From the NCBI GenBank assembly GCA_020881915.1, contig JAJFPB010000003.1, positions 5,270,001 to 5,334,000 of the forward strand: a DNA stretch of 64,000 nt. The letters are read 5' to 3'. Below the pieces are notes generated by a model, which was not told the origin of the DNA, searched no databases, and saw nothing but the letters and a program-made list of their open reading frames with translations. The position numbers were made by a program, and so were the translations under genes. The DNA is from Paramyrothecium sp. XJ0827. Lineage: Eukaryota; Ascomycota; Sordariomycetes; Hypocreales; Stachybotryaceae. The first letter of the stretch is position 1, and every line of letters starts with the position of its first letter. Shown here one piece after another: positions 33,179 through 44,879 of this stretch.

Positions 33179-34847
33179 TTAATAAGCATAGAACATTGTC
33201 TCCTCAGTATTTGATTGCTTGATGCGCCGATTCTCTCGGATCAACATCCATCTCATGACCCAAGCAAGACCAGCGGACACTGCTGAGAATGCCGCACTGC
33301 TTGACATGGCAATTGTGTAGCGGGGAGCATCCGAGCTGGGCCAGAGATACTAGAAGGAATCAATCATAGAACGGCAAGTCGGATTTCAGACCTTGGACTT
33401 ACGGGTGTATAGATGGGCCCTAGAGTAGCGACCGTGTTCACTATGGCCAGTGAGACGGCCTTCTTCTCCTTTGTCTGGCCACACGTGCTTGCGACCCAGC
33501 CAAGAATGACACTGTTAACAGCGTAGACGCCGCTGGCAAAAACGCACATGGCGAAGTAGCGAGCGCCGACGTTCATGGTTGTACACGCCAGGATGAAGCC
33601 GAAAACGGCGACGATCTTGGCAACAGTGATATGCCAGGTTCTTTCATTCATTCGTCCTACTCATATTAGTGGAAGGCTTGTCACAGTATAGATCCGTGAC
33701 GTACCCGAGTTCGCGGCCCACAAGATAGAAACAATACCAGAGACGATGTAGGGAGGGCAAGTCAACGCGAGGGTTGTGTTGCGACCGAAGCCGAGAGTCT
33801 CGACAATCGTCGGGAAGAAGTTTTTGAAGTTGCTAGCCGACATGTGGAAGTGCTGCATAAAGACCAAGACCCAGAGTCGAGGATCACGCATGGCCTCGAG
33901 AAGTCCGGAGAGAGTCGTGGTATTCTCTCGAATCTCGACCGTGTCAGCTGCAACTCGGTCCGCGGCCAGCTGACGTTCGTCCTCGGTCAGCCAGCGGGTA
34001 TTTATGGGCTCATCCGGGAGGATGAAAGCGGAGATGATGGCCAACACGAATGTGATGATCCCTTGTAGGATAAATAGCCATCTCCAGCCCGACAATCCGG
34101 CTGTGCCACCCATTTGGAAGACGCCGATCGCAATGAGGCCGGCAAAGGCAGTGCCACAGATATTGCCTGGATAGACATAAATTAGCCTTGGGATTCAATG
34201 TCTTTAGAGTACAGCAATATGACGAACCGGTGAACAGAATAGAGATACGGGTCGCAATCTCTTTGCGTGTGTAAAACATGGACAACATGTACAGGGCTCC
34301 AGGATAGAAGGGGGCCTCGGTGACGCCAAGGAAGAATCGAGTAAGAAGCAACCCTTTGAAGTCTTGGGCAATTGCAGTAAGTGTGCTCACCACAGCCCAC
34401 AGAGCCATGGCTCCGGCCATGTAAAGAGATGGGCGGAGGCGCGTCATGAGCATGTCTGTGAAGTGTTAGCCTCGCTTTCAGAGAGTCTAGTTGATCATAC
34501 GTACTGCTAGGAATCTGTCCGAGGATGTAGCCGACGAAAAGAATCGACACACAGGTCTGGTATTGAGTCGATGTGAGGTTCAACTCCTTCTCGAGGCCAT
34601 CCAAGCGTGCAACGGTGATGGCATTTCGGTCGAGGTAGTTGAACCAGTACATCAGCCACAGCGTCGGCAGCATGATCCAGTCTATCTTGCGAACAAGCCT
34701 TATCTCCGCTGGATCTGTCTTCTTGTGTGCTCCAGACCTGTCCACCTGGACAGCAGCAGGGTCATGTTTGTTCAACTCTATGTGCGCAAAATCTCCCTTC
34801 TCCTCAGCGGCGGCGTCGGCCGAGCGGCGATCTTGATTCGTAGTCAT
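33179..34847 (-). CDS. MFS permease, anion:cation symporter (Dal5/allantoate-type) family
   Basis: Five exons on the minus strand are predicted: 34505-34847, 34228-34455, 33705-34166, 33403-33659 and 33179-33349, giving 486 residues. The introns are 45-61 bases. The N-terminus is a cytoplasmic tail followed by RLVRKIDWIMLPTLWLMYW and FNYLDRNAITVARLDGLEK, the classic start of this family. Later segments include GVTEAPFYPGALYMLSMFYTR, FTGNICGTAFAGLI, WRWLFILQGIITF, FLPDEP-type sequence (FILPDEPINTRWLT) and NSVILGWVASTCGQTKEKKA. Twelve helices can be traced. Members import organic anions such as allantoate, nicotinate, pantothenate or small peptides at the plasma membrane; the substrate here cannot be read from sequence. 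Confidence 0.92.
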
Positions 34848-36578
34848 TGTCGAGAAAAGTGGCTGTTAAGCAAGGGACAGTAGGTAGGCACAAAGAACAA
34901 GAGTCAAGGCCGCCTCTGGACCCGGATTGATGGTCAGGACATGGAGCAACAGCAGTCGTTTTATGTGTTGAGGGAAGCATCTTTGCAGAACCAGACCCCA
35001 CAACTACCCCGGATTACCCCAGACTGGGACGAGCTAAGCTGTTAGACTAGGGATGCTACGCGAGGATGATGACCACTAAACAGCCTGTAAATTGTCATGC
35101 CGCCAAGCTCAGGTAGGCAGAATGGGGTGACCACCACTCAGCAAAAACTGGTCCGCCTGCACCCGTGTTTCTCAGCCGGGTACGTCCGGATAGAGACGCA
35201 TTCTCCTGGGCCGCCACGGCCAGTCACTTCGTGCGGGGGAGCGAGTTCTGTCTAGTGCGCCCCCAGCAGGTTTAGAGTTCTCGACAACGCCACTGTTGGT
35301 GATGTGTTGGTAGGAAAACCTGCAATGGTACGATATCCTCGACTAGGTTGCGATGTGAACATCTTCGGGGTAGGCAACTTCCACTCCACTGTATGGTTCC
35401 TGTGCTCCATCATGAAACCTCGAAATGAAAGGCGAACTTTGACAGGACTTACCTCGTGTCGAGACTGGTAACCTAGGATATAGCCACCAAGACGATGGCT
35501 CGAGTCACATTTCTCCACGTTGATGCGTGACGGCCAGGATGCAACTGCTGAAGAATTGGAAGACTGTACCTAGCTTTGTATTACTAAAGCACTATAGGAA
35601 CCATGCTTTGACGCTAATCTAAGAGGATATTTGAACTGCGAAAATTGTCATGAGTGCCGTGATAAGAGTTTGAATCGCTATGTGATACCATGTCAGATCG
35701 GAGTCTTTCTCATCCTTGCATGCATGAAATGGATGTTCGGCTTTCTGCATCATGTCGGAGCAGGTTCAAGGATGGCTTCATGGCTGTTTTCGACGGAGCA
35801 AGCACCAGAACTATTGGCGTTGGCCCTTGGCTGCGAAACCAACTAGTGCAGTCGAGAATGAGAGAGGACATGGAGCCATCACTCCTGCTAATCGATACTT
35901 GTCATGCGCCGTGGTGGTTCTGTTGCTCTCTGAGATATCCAAAGTTCACTTTATCAGGCATCATAGGTAATGGCTTCGACAAATGCTGATAACAAAATGC
36001 TCAACGTCACATTCTCACGGCCGTATAACTTTGTTCATTTTAGCGGCATATTTCCAGCGACCACTCAGCGCTCCCTCCAGTGGTTGACCCTGGGTTGGTG
36101 CACCAATTTGAGTAAAAATGGTGGACATGAGTTCGAGATGACACCTGGATTGCCCGGTCTTGTCGAATAGTAAATACAGATCAGTGCTGCATGACCAACT
36201 CTAACATAATTTGATGATTGAGTTTCTAAATCAGCACGTTCTGGGCTGATCCAGATCTTGACCCAAGCCTACGGTTTCAATTGCCGACAAGTCGTCCACT
36301 CTGAGACAGGCCCCCAAGCTGAGAGCCCCCACCAAGGCCAGCTCTGTATCATCCGGCTAACCTCTGATGGGCATGGCTAGCCCTGCGGGTCTGAGGGGTG
36401 ATCGCTCGCCAAGTGGATTTCGCTCTTCGTTTGCTGCCGAGGCCTTCCGCGTCGGTCCGCGCCGGTCCGCATCGACGTCTTGTGGACTTCCCGTGACGAC
36501 GGCTAGGAATGGCAGCACCAGCACCTGGAAGAGGCAGTATCTACATTGATTAATGCAACAGACCGAGTCCTTGCAGTG
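34848..36578. other. Long divergent intergenic region
   Basis: About 1.7 kb between the divergently transcribed permease and the Zn2Cys6 gene. It holds both promoters. Small unconserved open frames occur but none is convincing. Confidence 0.45.
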
Positions 36579-39114
36579 ATGCCTCCTGCCTCGAGGAGCC
36601 CAACAACCGCGGATGTCCGAGACCGATCCCACCAGCGCGGGTACGTGGCCTGCCTGGGATGTCGACAGCGAAAGGTGCGCTGCGTGCTGGGGTCTGGACC
36701 CCCTTGCGCCAAATGCGCTCGCGAGCACAGGGAATGCGTGTTTGAGACGCACAAGAAGACGCTGAAGCGCCGAGAAGCGCCCAAGTGGACGCGGGCGCGG
36801 CATCTCTCGCAGACGTCGGCAGATCGTGATGCGGACAATCACGCGGAGCGCAGCAGCTTCTCCGAATCAAACACTGCCCCTGATTCGTCCACCCTGGGTA
36901 TGGAGCCTGACAATTCCAGTGATGGCCTCAGCCAGGGTTCATCTCCCACACTGCACCCAGCGGGTCTACGTTCCGTCGACGGCGATGCACCACTCGCCGA
37001 GTCGGTCATGTCAACGATCCTGGTCAAGCCAGGTGATGCATTAGATGTGCTCTTCGAAGTTGCTCGGCCCCAGAATGCAGCGGCGTCTGCACCCGGGGCC
37101 CAAGAGCATCAAAATGCACCATTGATTACGCCCTGTATCAGCAGCCCGGATACAAATCTCGTGGGCGCCAGCGGGTTCGTTTCCGTGACGGCGCTGTCAA
37201 GACCGACCGACGATGTACTGGATTTATGGGACAAGTGTCGCTTTGTGCGGCAAGGGTGGTTTACAGCGCAAGAAGCCGTCACCTACCTCGACCTGTATGT
37301 ATTCATCGCCGTGATTGAAGCAAATACCTACTGATAAGCCATGTAGCTTACACCAACATCTGTCGCCTTTGTCCCCTGTTATAACTGATGATTTCAAGGC
37401 TCACGAGACGCACGAGCGGCTGGTAAGAGAGGAATCCATGTTGTGTTGCACACTGCTCATGATTTCGTCTCGTTACTTTATTCTCCCTGGTGCGGGGGGC
37501 GTCTCAAGAGGCCACTTTATTCATAACCGGCTTTGGAGATTCTGCGAGCATCTCATCTCCCGGATCATGTTTGGCCAGGAAAAGCATTCAACATCAAAGA
37601 CAAGAGTGATAGGCTCAATCGAGAGTCTCATCCTCATTTCGGACTGGCATCCGCAGTCGGTGCATTTCCCTCCTCTCACCGAGGGTTGGGACAGCGAGCT
37701 TATCTCTCCTGGATACGATCGCCAGAACCGGATACAAACGGACGAAGACGTGCCCTTGATCCGGTGGAGAGAGGATGTGTTTGAGCCGGCCAAGCGATCG
37801 GAGCGCATGTCATGGATGCTGCTGGGTGCAGCGACCAGCCTGGCGCACGAGCTTGGTGTCTTTGCCGATACCGCAGCCTCGACTGGATCATCAGCCCCGT
37901 CGCAGCCGTCCCAGAGTTCTCGCTATACCCGTGTTAGGATGCTGCTTTACGCGCATGTGACGCAGCTGTCAATGAAGATGGGATGCACGTCCCTACTGCC
38001 CGACAGCGCGTCTTTCTCTTCATCGCCGTCCCTCACAGGTGCTTCGCAAGATGGATCTGCTCGGTACATTGTTTTGTGGACCGAATTAACTCAGTTGATG
38101 AAAACAGCTTCTGCCCTCTTCTTCCAGTCGAGGACTCACACGCAACAGCAGGTTTCAACGGGCCAATACAGCATTCTCCTCAGACATTTCAACTCCTCGA
38201 TGGCGAGGTGGCGTGACGGGCTCAAAGCCTCCTCAGCTGGTACGTCTCCAAGTCCTCGCCTATTCAGTCTTATTTGCACACTCAAAATCACAGCCAATAA
38301 GTGAGCCTGGCTAAAGTCATGTGTAGACGTATCAACTGCTCTAAAATGCCTCTTGTTGATAGAATACCACTATCTCAAGACATGTGTAAATGCCATTGCT
38401 ATACAGGCCGTCGTTGAACGTGCCATTTCTCGGGGGATAGATCGACTCAGGGGCACCGCCACGGAGGGGATGGACGCATGCATGCTTCCCCATGACAAAG
38501 AACTCATACAGGACGTGGTATCGGACAGCGTTACCGTCCTCGAAGTTGCCATCTCGATGGCCGCGGAGAAGAGGTTGAGGTACGCGCCTTTGCGGACGCT
38601 CGTTTGCATCACGTCCTCGTCAGTATATCTTCTCAAGGCTATCAGCCTGGGCGCACGCACAGCAGATTTGCAGAGCTCGTTACAAACTCTGGACAAGTGC
38701 ATTGATGCTCTGCGGCGTTCTGGCACCGACGACATGGATTTCTCCGTTCGCTACGCCGCCCTGCTCGAAAAACATGTGGCCAAGTTTCGACGTAATTTCA
38801 CTTTGCCGCAACTGCCAAACCACGTGTTGCGCGGCGTCAATGATCACCCGCAGCCAAGGAACTCAGAGACATTCCAAACCCTCTTGTCTAATAGTCAAGC
38901 CGAGTTCAGCCCTTTTTCTGTCGCTGGTGTAGGCACCCGCGATGACCTGGAGCACTTCAACGCATTCGAGACCCCGCAGAATCTTCCCAATGAATGGTGG
39001 ATGAGGCCGTTCGACCCCAATATTGCGCCTTTTAGCACGCAGGGCGAGAGCATATCGCTGGGATTGGAACTGGATTCGCTTGATTTTCTCTGGAATCTCC
39101 CCGAAATAGCATAA
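36579..39114 (+). CDS. Zn2Cys6 transcription factor
   Basis: Three exons, 36579-37294, 37347-38239 and 38363-39114, give 786 residues. The zinc cluster is ACLGCRQRKVRCVLGSGPPCAKCAREHREC (read as C2C6C7C2C6C). A long Ser/Pro/Asp-rich linker is followed by the regulatory domain, beginning TYLDLLHQHLSPLSPV and including SRYFILPGAGGVSRGHFIHN, LILISDWHPQSVHFPP and SWMLLGAATSLAHELGVF. That pattern is seen in fungal activators of amino-acid metabolism of the Aro80/ArcA kind, but I would not name it. The start is at 36579; an upstream in-frame Met at 36546 is possible. It lies directly upstream of, and on the same strand as, the isopropylmalate dehydrogenase-aconitase fusion, so it may control it. 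Confidence 0.88.
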
Positions 39115-40072
39115 TTCAGTGATGGATACTTTTGAGAAGCCTAGCTGCGTTAGATATCAGTTGCAGTAAACAATTCTTGCGCCTGATGTAATCCTATCTA
39201 CTACGGGCTTGCAGCCATTTGTGTCATGCCACAAGTTGTGCTTGAAGCAGATCAAGAGGCTAGACACTCAGGTGTAACGAGAACGAATAGAACAGTAGTG
39301 AAATATCTTGGTTCCCGACATTACATCGGAAACCTTAGGTCCGATAACATGCGTACTCTTTCCATGCTTAAAAAAGTATGTAAAAGTTGCATAAAGTATG
39401 TAGATGCATGAAATCTTTGATCCAACCATACTTGAGGCCCTAAATCATAACGAGCGAAATCAATCATGGCAGCCATCATCTGGGTTGGTCAAGCTCTGGC
39501 GTCCCATGCTCGGTTGTCCATCTTTCGATTTATGTTAGCCAAAGTCTCAAGTCACTTTGAGTAGTCGCTAAACATGCTCTAGTTACTCTAACCGGCTAGA
39601 GGTAATGGTGATGCGCTGTTGCGGGCCGGCAATGGCAGTTGCGGACAGAAGCGGGCCGATGCGGCAAGGCACTCCCCACAACCACCCACCAGTAATCAGA
39701 CCCAATCACCGAACGCCGAGTTCTTGATGTGGTGATGGACTGCTCACGGCCACCATGATTGCATGTTGATGGAACGAGATTAATATACCCAAAGGGTTGC
39801 AAGTTGAGTTTACCTGTTCTCTGAAAGTCTCAAGATCTCATTCCAAAGAATCGTGAATCAGGCTTGATAATTCCACAATTGCCCGTTTGTGCGTGTCATT
39901 TGCTTACGGACCGGAGCGGTTGCAACATCGTCGCCACGGCTCTCGAGAAAAGCGCTTAAGATATAGATGTTCACAGAGTCCGATGTCGGATCCGTCTGTG
40001 TTACTTAAGTATCACGCTCAATATTTTCATTGACGAAAACATCAGTCTCGTTGTTATCTGAATCCATCCACC
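39115..40072. other. Promoter region of the fusion gene
   Basis: About 960 bases between the regulator and the fusion enzyme gene. No gene was seen. The last 120 bases before 40073 form an A/T- and C/T-mixed leader. Confidence 0.4.
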
Positions 40073-43000
40073 ATGGCTGCCTCAGATAATGCGCGACACT
40101 TCAGGATTGCCCTGTTACCAGGCGACAGTCCTGGTCCCCAGCTCGCGTCCTATGTCACGCAGACCCTAGACCTCATTCAAAGAGTGCGGAGAAATATCGT
40201 CTTCGATGTCGACGAGCATGTCTTTGGAGGTGTTGCCCTTGATTCAGGGCACGATTCTGCTCTACCGCAGTCCACTCTTCAAGCTTGCCAAAGGTCCAAC
40301 GCCGTGATTTTATGCGCTTGCGGGGACAAAAGATTTGGCATCGAACCGGAAAAGGGACTACTGCGGCTTCGTGAACAACTCGGGGCGTATGCCAACGTTC
40401 GTTCTATCAGATTCCCGAGCCCTCAATTAGCTGAGTTGAGCGCGTTCAAAGTCGAAAGGGTTGAGGCGGTCGACGTTACGTTTGTTCGCGACCTGACAGG
40501 CGGCATCTACTATGGAGACAGGAAGGAAGCCTTGGGAGCCGACGAAGAAGCTTACGACACCACTTCTTACACGAGCCAATCAATCGAGCGCCTCGCCCGC
40601 TGGGCCGGCCACATCGCAAGGCTCCATAGCCCACCCAAGCCCGTGCACTCGATAGACAAGGCCAACGTCATGGCAACTTCGCGACTCTGGAGGTCCGTGG
40701 CTTCAGATGTCTTCCAGCGGGAATTCCCAGAAGTGCCACTTGATCACATTTTAGTCGACACCGCGGCAATGATGCTATCATCCAACCCTACGGCACTGAA
40801 CGGCATCGTCTTGACAGAAAACATGTTTGGCGACATCCTATCTGACCAGGCCAGTGGAATGCTGCCTTCTCAAGATCTCCTAGCCTCTGCCTCGGTATCA
40901 GCTTTGCCGGGTGCTGGAAGCGATGACTCGCCAGGGATGTTTGAGCCGCTCAACCTGAAGCCACGAAAACAGGTTGCCAATCCTACCAGTATCATTCAAA
41001 CCGTCGGCCAAATGCTGGAACTCTCGTTTGGCCTTTCCAAAGAGGCAGAAGCATTGGGTAAAGCCCTCCGCCGCACCCTGGATCCCATCGAGCTCATTGG
41101 CTCCCATATTCGTACAGTCGATCTTGGTGGGTCAGCGTCGGCGGATGATTTCATGGCACAGTTCCTTGAACACCTCGAATACAATCTTGAGGCAGTCAAC
41201 TCACTTGAGATGGTCGCATCTCCTGCCGCAACCCTTCAGCCAAAATCCAGCTCCTTCATGGGAGCCGAGGGCAAACGCCCAATGGGAGTTGTCGAAAAGA
41301 TTATGACGAATGCCGGCATTGGCTTGAAAAAGCCGTACGTGGTGCCTGGCGAAATGATATGTGTAAAGGTCGACTGGACAGTGACATCTGAGCTGCTCTG
41401 GGGCGGCATGGAGAAGACGTATGATCAGATGAAGCGGCCGCGACTATTCCGAAATGATAGACTGTGGCTAGCCGTAGATCATACTGTTGATCCCCGTTCT
41501 AACCATTTACCACGGCAACGAGGTCTTATCGAGAAAGCGGAAAAGTTCAAGCGAGAAGCCAAGATTATCGACTTCTTACCAGCCAACACCAGTATCATGC
41601 ATACAGACTTCACACGCGAACGAGCGCAACCGGGCAAAATTGTGGTTGGAAGTGACTCCCACACATGTTCCGCAGGCAGCATGGGGTCTCTGGCCATTGG
41701 CTTTGGCGCAGCCGACGTTGTGATGCCCATGGTAACCGGTGAGACCTGGTTCCGCGTACCGGAGATTTGCAGGATAGACTTTGTCGGTCAGCTGCCGTTT
41801 GGCGTGGGAGGCAAGGATGTTATCTTACACATTCTTGGTCTTTTCAAACGAAACACCATTGCCTTCCAGCGTGCGGTAGAGTTCGGAGGACCAGGTCTCG
41901 GTGAACTCTCCATGGACGCTCGTTTCGCAATTGCCAACATGGCAACCGAGTTTGGTGGGATGGGTGCCTGTTTCGAAGCAGATGAGCATACGGCGACTTG
42001 GATCGCTGGGCGATCATTGCCGGAGCATCGAGAGGGTGGGCTGTACTTCCGTGCTGACCCAGACGCTCAGTACGCAGAGAGACGGGTCGTTGATCTCTCT
42101 CAAGTGAAGCTAACGATGGCATTATACCCCAATCCCGACAATGTAGTGGCAGTCACTGAAAAGACTGGGATGAAATTGGACGGTTGTTTCATAGGCGCAT
42201 GCACGACGACCGAGGAGGATCTTATCCTGGGAGCCTTGGTCCTTGAAGCTGGGTTGAAAGCCGGACTGACACCGACCCCGCATGGCAAGAGGCGTGTTAC
42301 TCCTGGCAGTCTGACTATTATCAAGAATCTTGATCGTATGGGTGTGTTGGATTTCTATCGCCGAGCCGGATTCGATATCGGCGCACCCGGGTGCTCGTAC
42401 TGCGTCGGCATCAACGATGTCGACGTGGCCGGCGAAGGGGAAGTCTGGCTTTCTTCGCAGAACCGGAATTTCCGCAACCGAATGGGAAAAGGAAGCTTTG
42501 GAAACATCACCTGTTCGGCGGCAGTCGCTGCGTCAAGCTTCTCAATGACTGTGACCGATCCCGCTCCGCTGCTTCAACAGCTTGACAAAGCCAAGGTGGA
42601 GAAGCTCCTCCGCAGTTGGAAGTCGTATGACACCATTATACCAACAATCCAGGAACCGACACCCGAGATTTCGTCACTTGAGACGCCTTCTCTACTGAGT
42701 GGAGGAGTTGATCTGAATGAGACGGTTGTGCCTCATTTCAGCTCACCAAGAGTCATCAAGTCAAAAGTCCAGCGTTTTGGCGAAAATGTTGATACGTAAG
42801 TCCTGCCCCTCCGACTCACCCAATTTTTGCATTCATCTCTAATCGACGGTATTAGAGACGCCATTATACCCGCAGAATTCATGCCAGGCGTGGATGACGC
42901 GGACCTAGGGAGCCACTGTTTCCAGTACTATCGCCCCGAGTTCCGAGAAAAGGCTAGGAATGGTTCTCGTGTCATGTAGGTCTCCTTACCTGCCCGTGAT

Positions 43001-43534
43001 TTACACAACCCAGAGCTAACTCGGTCACAGCGTGGCGCAACATGGATTTGGGAGTGGATCCTCCCGTGAGGATGCAGTCCGGGCGCTTAAAGGCTCGGGT
43101 GTCGAAGCTGTCATTGCTCAAGGCTATGCCTTTATCTGTAAGTCATAGCTATTCTCCAAAATCGCAAGATCTGGTTGATTAACAGCATTGCAGACGAGCG
43201 CAACCAGCTAAACATGGGTCTCTTCAACGTCCGGCTGCAAGATGACGACTTCTACGCCAATGTGCATGAAGACTCCGTTATTGAGATCAACAAAGATGAC
43301 AAAACCATTCGCATCGAAGGGTTGTCCAGGGTTTTCTCCTATGAACAATCGCAAATTGAGGAGACCTTGCTGGACGACGGTGGAGTCATCGCACTCTACA
43401 AACAATACGGGAAGAAGATTTTCCGTCATATTACTATAACGAAAGCTAAGAAACGAAAGATTGGGAATAATTCACCAACTAGCGCAGACACTGAGGTGAC
43501 CGGTTGTGGCAGTCAACGGGGCATGGACTGGTAG
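40073..43534 (+). CDS. Fused isopropylmalate dehydrogenase + isopropylmalate isomerase/aconitase
   Basis: Four exons (40073-42795, 42856-42975, 43031-43137, 43194-43534) give 1096 residues. Residues 1 to about 365 form an isopropylmalate/isocitrate dehydrogenase: VRDLTGGIYYGDRK, SIDKANVMATSRLWR (catalytic Lys) and ENMFGDILSDQASG. From about 400 the protein is a complete LeuC/LeuD-type aconitase. The three 4Fe-4S cysteines are in SDSHTCSAGSMGS, FIGACTTTEED and GAPGCSYCVGIND. The swivel domain ends with HGFGSGSSREDAVRAL and ALYKQYGKK. No stop or splice signal separates the halves. Normally leucine synthesis uses separate Leu1 and Leu2 proteins. Some changes stand out: CTTTEED replaces the CTNxR loop and NVRSIR replaces the usual NLRP. 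A dedicated alpha-keto-acid chain-extension enzyme for a secondary metabolite (as htyC/htyD in echinocandin loci) is the favoured reading. Confidence 0.93.
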
Positions 43535-44311
43535 TGTGGTAGGTATGATATATGAGGGTGTGAATATGGATTTGATGCCTTTTCTTCTTTGTTTACCAGC
43601 ATAACTTGGCGTTCTACGGCTTAACTGGCTTAAATACTCCATATATACAAATGAAGGGAGCGATTGGTAATTTACCGTCAAGGTATTACCACATTTTATC
43701 TTATAATCTCTGGATAATTTTACATGAGCCTCAGTTGGTAAAATAATGCATAGGCTCCTACAAAAATGTTGCTACCTAGGCTACGTGAGTCGGGGCCTAA
43801 GAGACTCCGTTCTAAACCTCGCCGGCTGAAGTAGCCTACCCTAAATCTAATTTATGAACCACTCATCTGTAGGTCGCCAAACCGATGGTCAATCTGCCAC
43901 GCTTGGTCTGCCATATCCGCGGGATTACACTTGCAAACAGGGTCATTTATGCCCGATGGCATTCAACAGCTCAAAAGACATTTATCAGATTTGTCAAAAT
44001 TGTCAAAGAGAGCGAGCTTCAGCCGCCAGCAGGTGTTAAAAGTTCTTCGTCAATAAAATGAATGACTTATTGGGCTCTAGCGAGACGATTTGCTATTGCC
44101 AGGTACTGCAGCTGAGGTAGAGACAGAAAGGCCTTCGACACGGAGCAGCCGACCGGCCAATACAGGTCAAGAGACAATAAGGACACAAAGTTCGAAGCCG
44201 TAAGGACCTTCAAATTGGTGCAATAATATGCAAAGTTCCCATCCAAACGCGTACTTTCGTTTGCAGTCCTCTGCAAATACCTGCGAAGCGCATGGTTCGC
44301 CGTGTTCGGAG
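43535..44311. other. Intergenic, convergent 3' ends
   Basis: An A/T-rich stretch between the converging fusion gene and peptide-precursor gene. Short open frames only. Confidence 0.4.
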
Positions 44312-44689
44312 CTAGTAGGAATCCTCTGCTCCAGCGCTGTGTTCAGCCTCGGAGGAGAAGCCGCGCTTCTCGGGCTCCGTGATAAAGCTTCGCTCTGCTT
44401 CAGTTACAAAAGCACGCTTCTCAGGTTCTGTAATAAAGCTTCGCTCAGCTTCGGTAACAAAAGCGCGCTTCTCGGGTTCCGTAATAAAACTTCGCTCAGC
44501 TTCAGTAACGAAGCTACGCTTCTCGGGTTCTGTGACAAAGCTGCGCTCAGCCTCGGTCAAGAAGCTACGCTTCTCAGGCTCGGTAATGAAGCTTCGCTCA
44601 GACTCGGTAACGAAACCACGTCTCACTGGGGCCGGAATAGCAACGGCAGAGCCCAAAAGTGCAAGACCGACGACCTGAGTGACCTTCAT
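44312..44689 (-). CDS. Kex2-processed repeat peptide precursor (KEP/RiPP-like)
   Basis: A single exon encodes 125 residues, starting at the Met of a clear signal peptide (MKVTQVVGLALLGSAVA); an upstream in-frame Met at 44773 would destroy it. After a short IPAPVRR propeptide come five 17-residue repeats: GFVTESERSFITEPEKR, SFLTEAERSFVTEPEKR, SFVTEAERSFITEPEKR and two identical copies of AFVTEAERSFITEPEKR. The tail is GFSSEAEHSAGAEDSY. Every repeat ends in Lys-Arg, the Kex2 site, so the Golgi protease should release several near-identical acidic peptides. Each unit is itself a doublet of x-F-(V/I)-T-E. There are no W...W pheromone-like cores. The gene is divergent from two UstYa-like proteins, which in dikaritin loci modify such cores. 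No Tyr is present in the repeats, so any crosslink would have to use Phe, Thr or Glu. Confidence 0.9.
   Translation of the reverse strand: MKVTQVVGLALLGSAVAIPAPVRRGFVTESERSFITEPEKRSFLTEAERSFVTEPEKRSFVTEAERSFITEPEKRAFVTEAERSFITEPEKRAFVTEAERSFITEPEKRGFSSEAEHSAGAEDSY
44363..44617 (-). repeat. Five tandem 51-base repeats encoding Lys-Arg-bounded peptides
   Basis: The array covers residues 25-109 of the precursor. Copies four and five are identical in protein sequence; the others differ by one to three conservative residues. Because of the repeat, the opposite strand is also open over most of the array; that frame is a shadow. Confidence 0.92.
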
Positions 44690-44871
44690 ATTGAGGGACT
44701 GCAAGCTATTAGACTTTTGAATACGAGGTGGTCGACTGTAGATAAGTTGCAACTGACTTAGAAATGGCAACAATTGCTTTGCAAATAGCTACGAGGCGTA
44801 GAGGATGAGGAAGATTCGAGATAGTTGGATGGTTGAATTTGCCTGGAAAGAGGGAAGAGAAATAGGAGGGA

Positions 44872-44879
44872 CTTTATAT
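44872..44879 (-). promoter_or_regulatory. TATA-like box of the peptide precursor
   Basis: The minus strand reads CATATAAAGTCCC here, about 185 bases before the precursor start codon, followed by a C/T-rich leader. It is a plausible core promoter element; position implies a 5' leader of roughly 150 bases. Confidence 0.5.

Noticed and set aside
36367..36870. Open frames antisense to, and just before, the second Zn2Cys6 gene
   Set aside because: They overlap the zinc-cluster exon on the other strand and show only its G/C-driven shadow sequence.
44379..44678. Long plus-strand open frame over the peptide repeat
   Set aside because: It is the mirror of the 51-base repeat; it has no signal peptide and gives Lys/Ser/Arg low-complexity sequence, while the minus strand gives a clean secreted precursor.
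44312..44689. Alpha-type mating pheromone precursor
   Set aside because: The Lys-Arg repeats fit processing, but Sordariomycete alpha pheromones have short Trp/Cys/Pro-containing cores, and these repeats contain no Trp, Cys or suitable Pro pattern.
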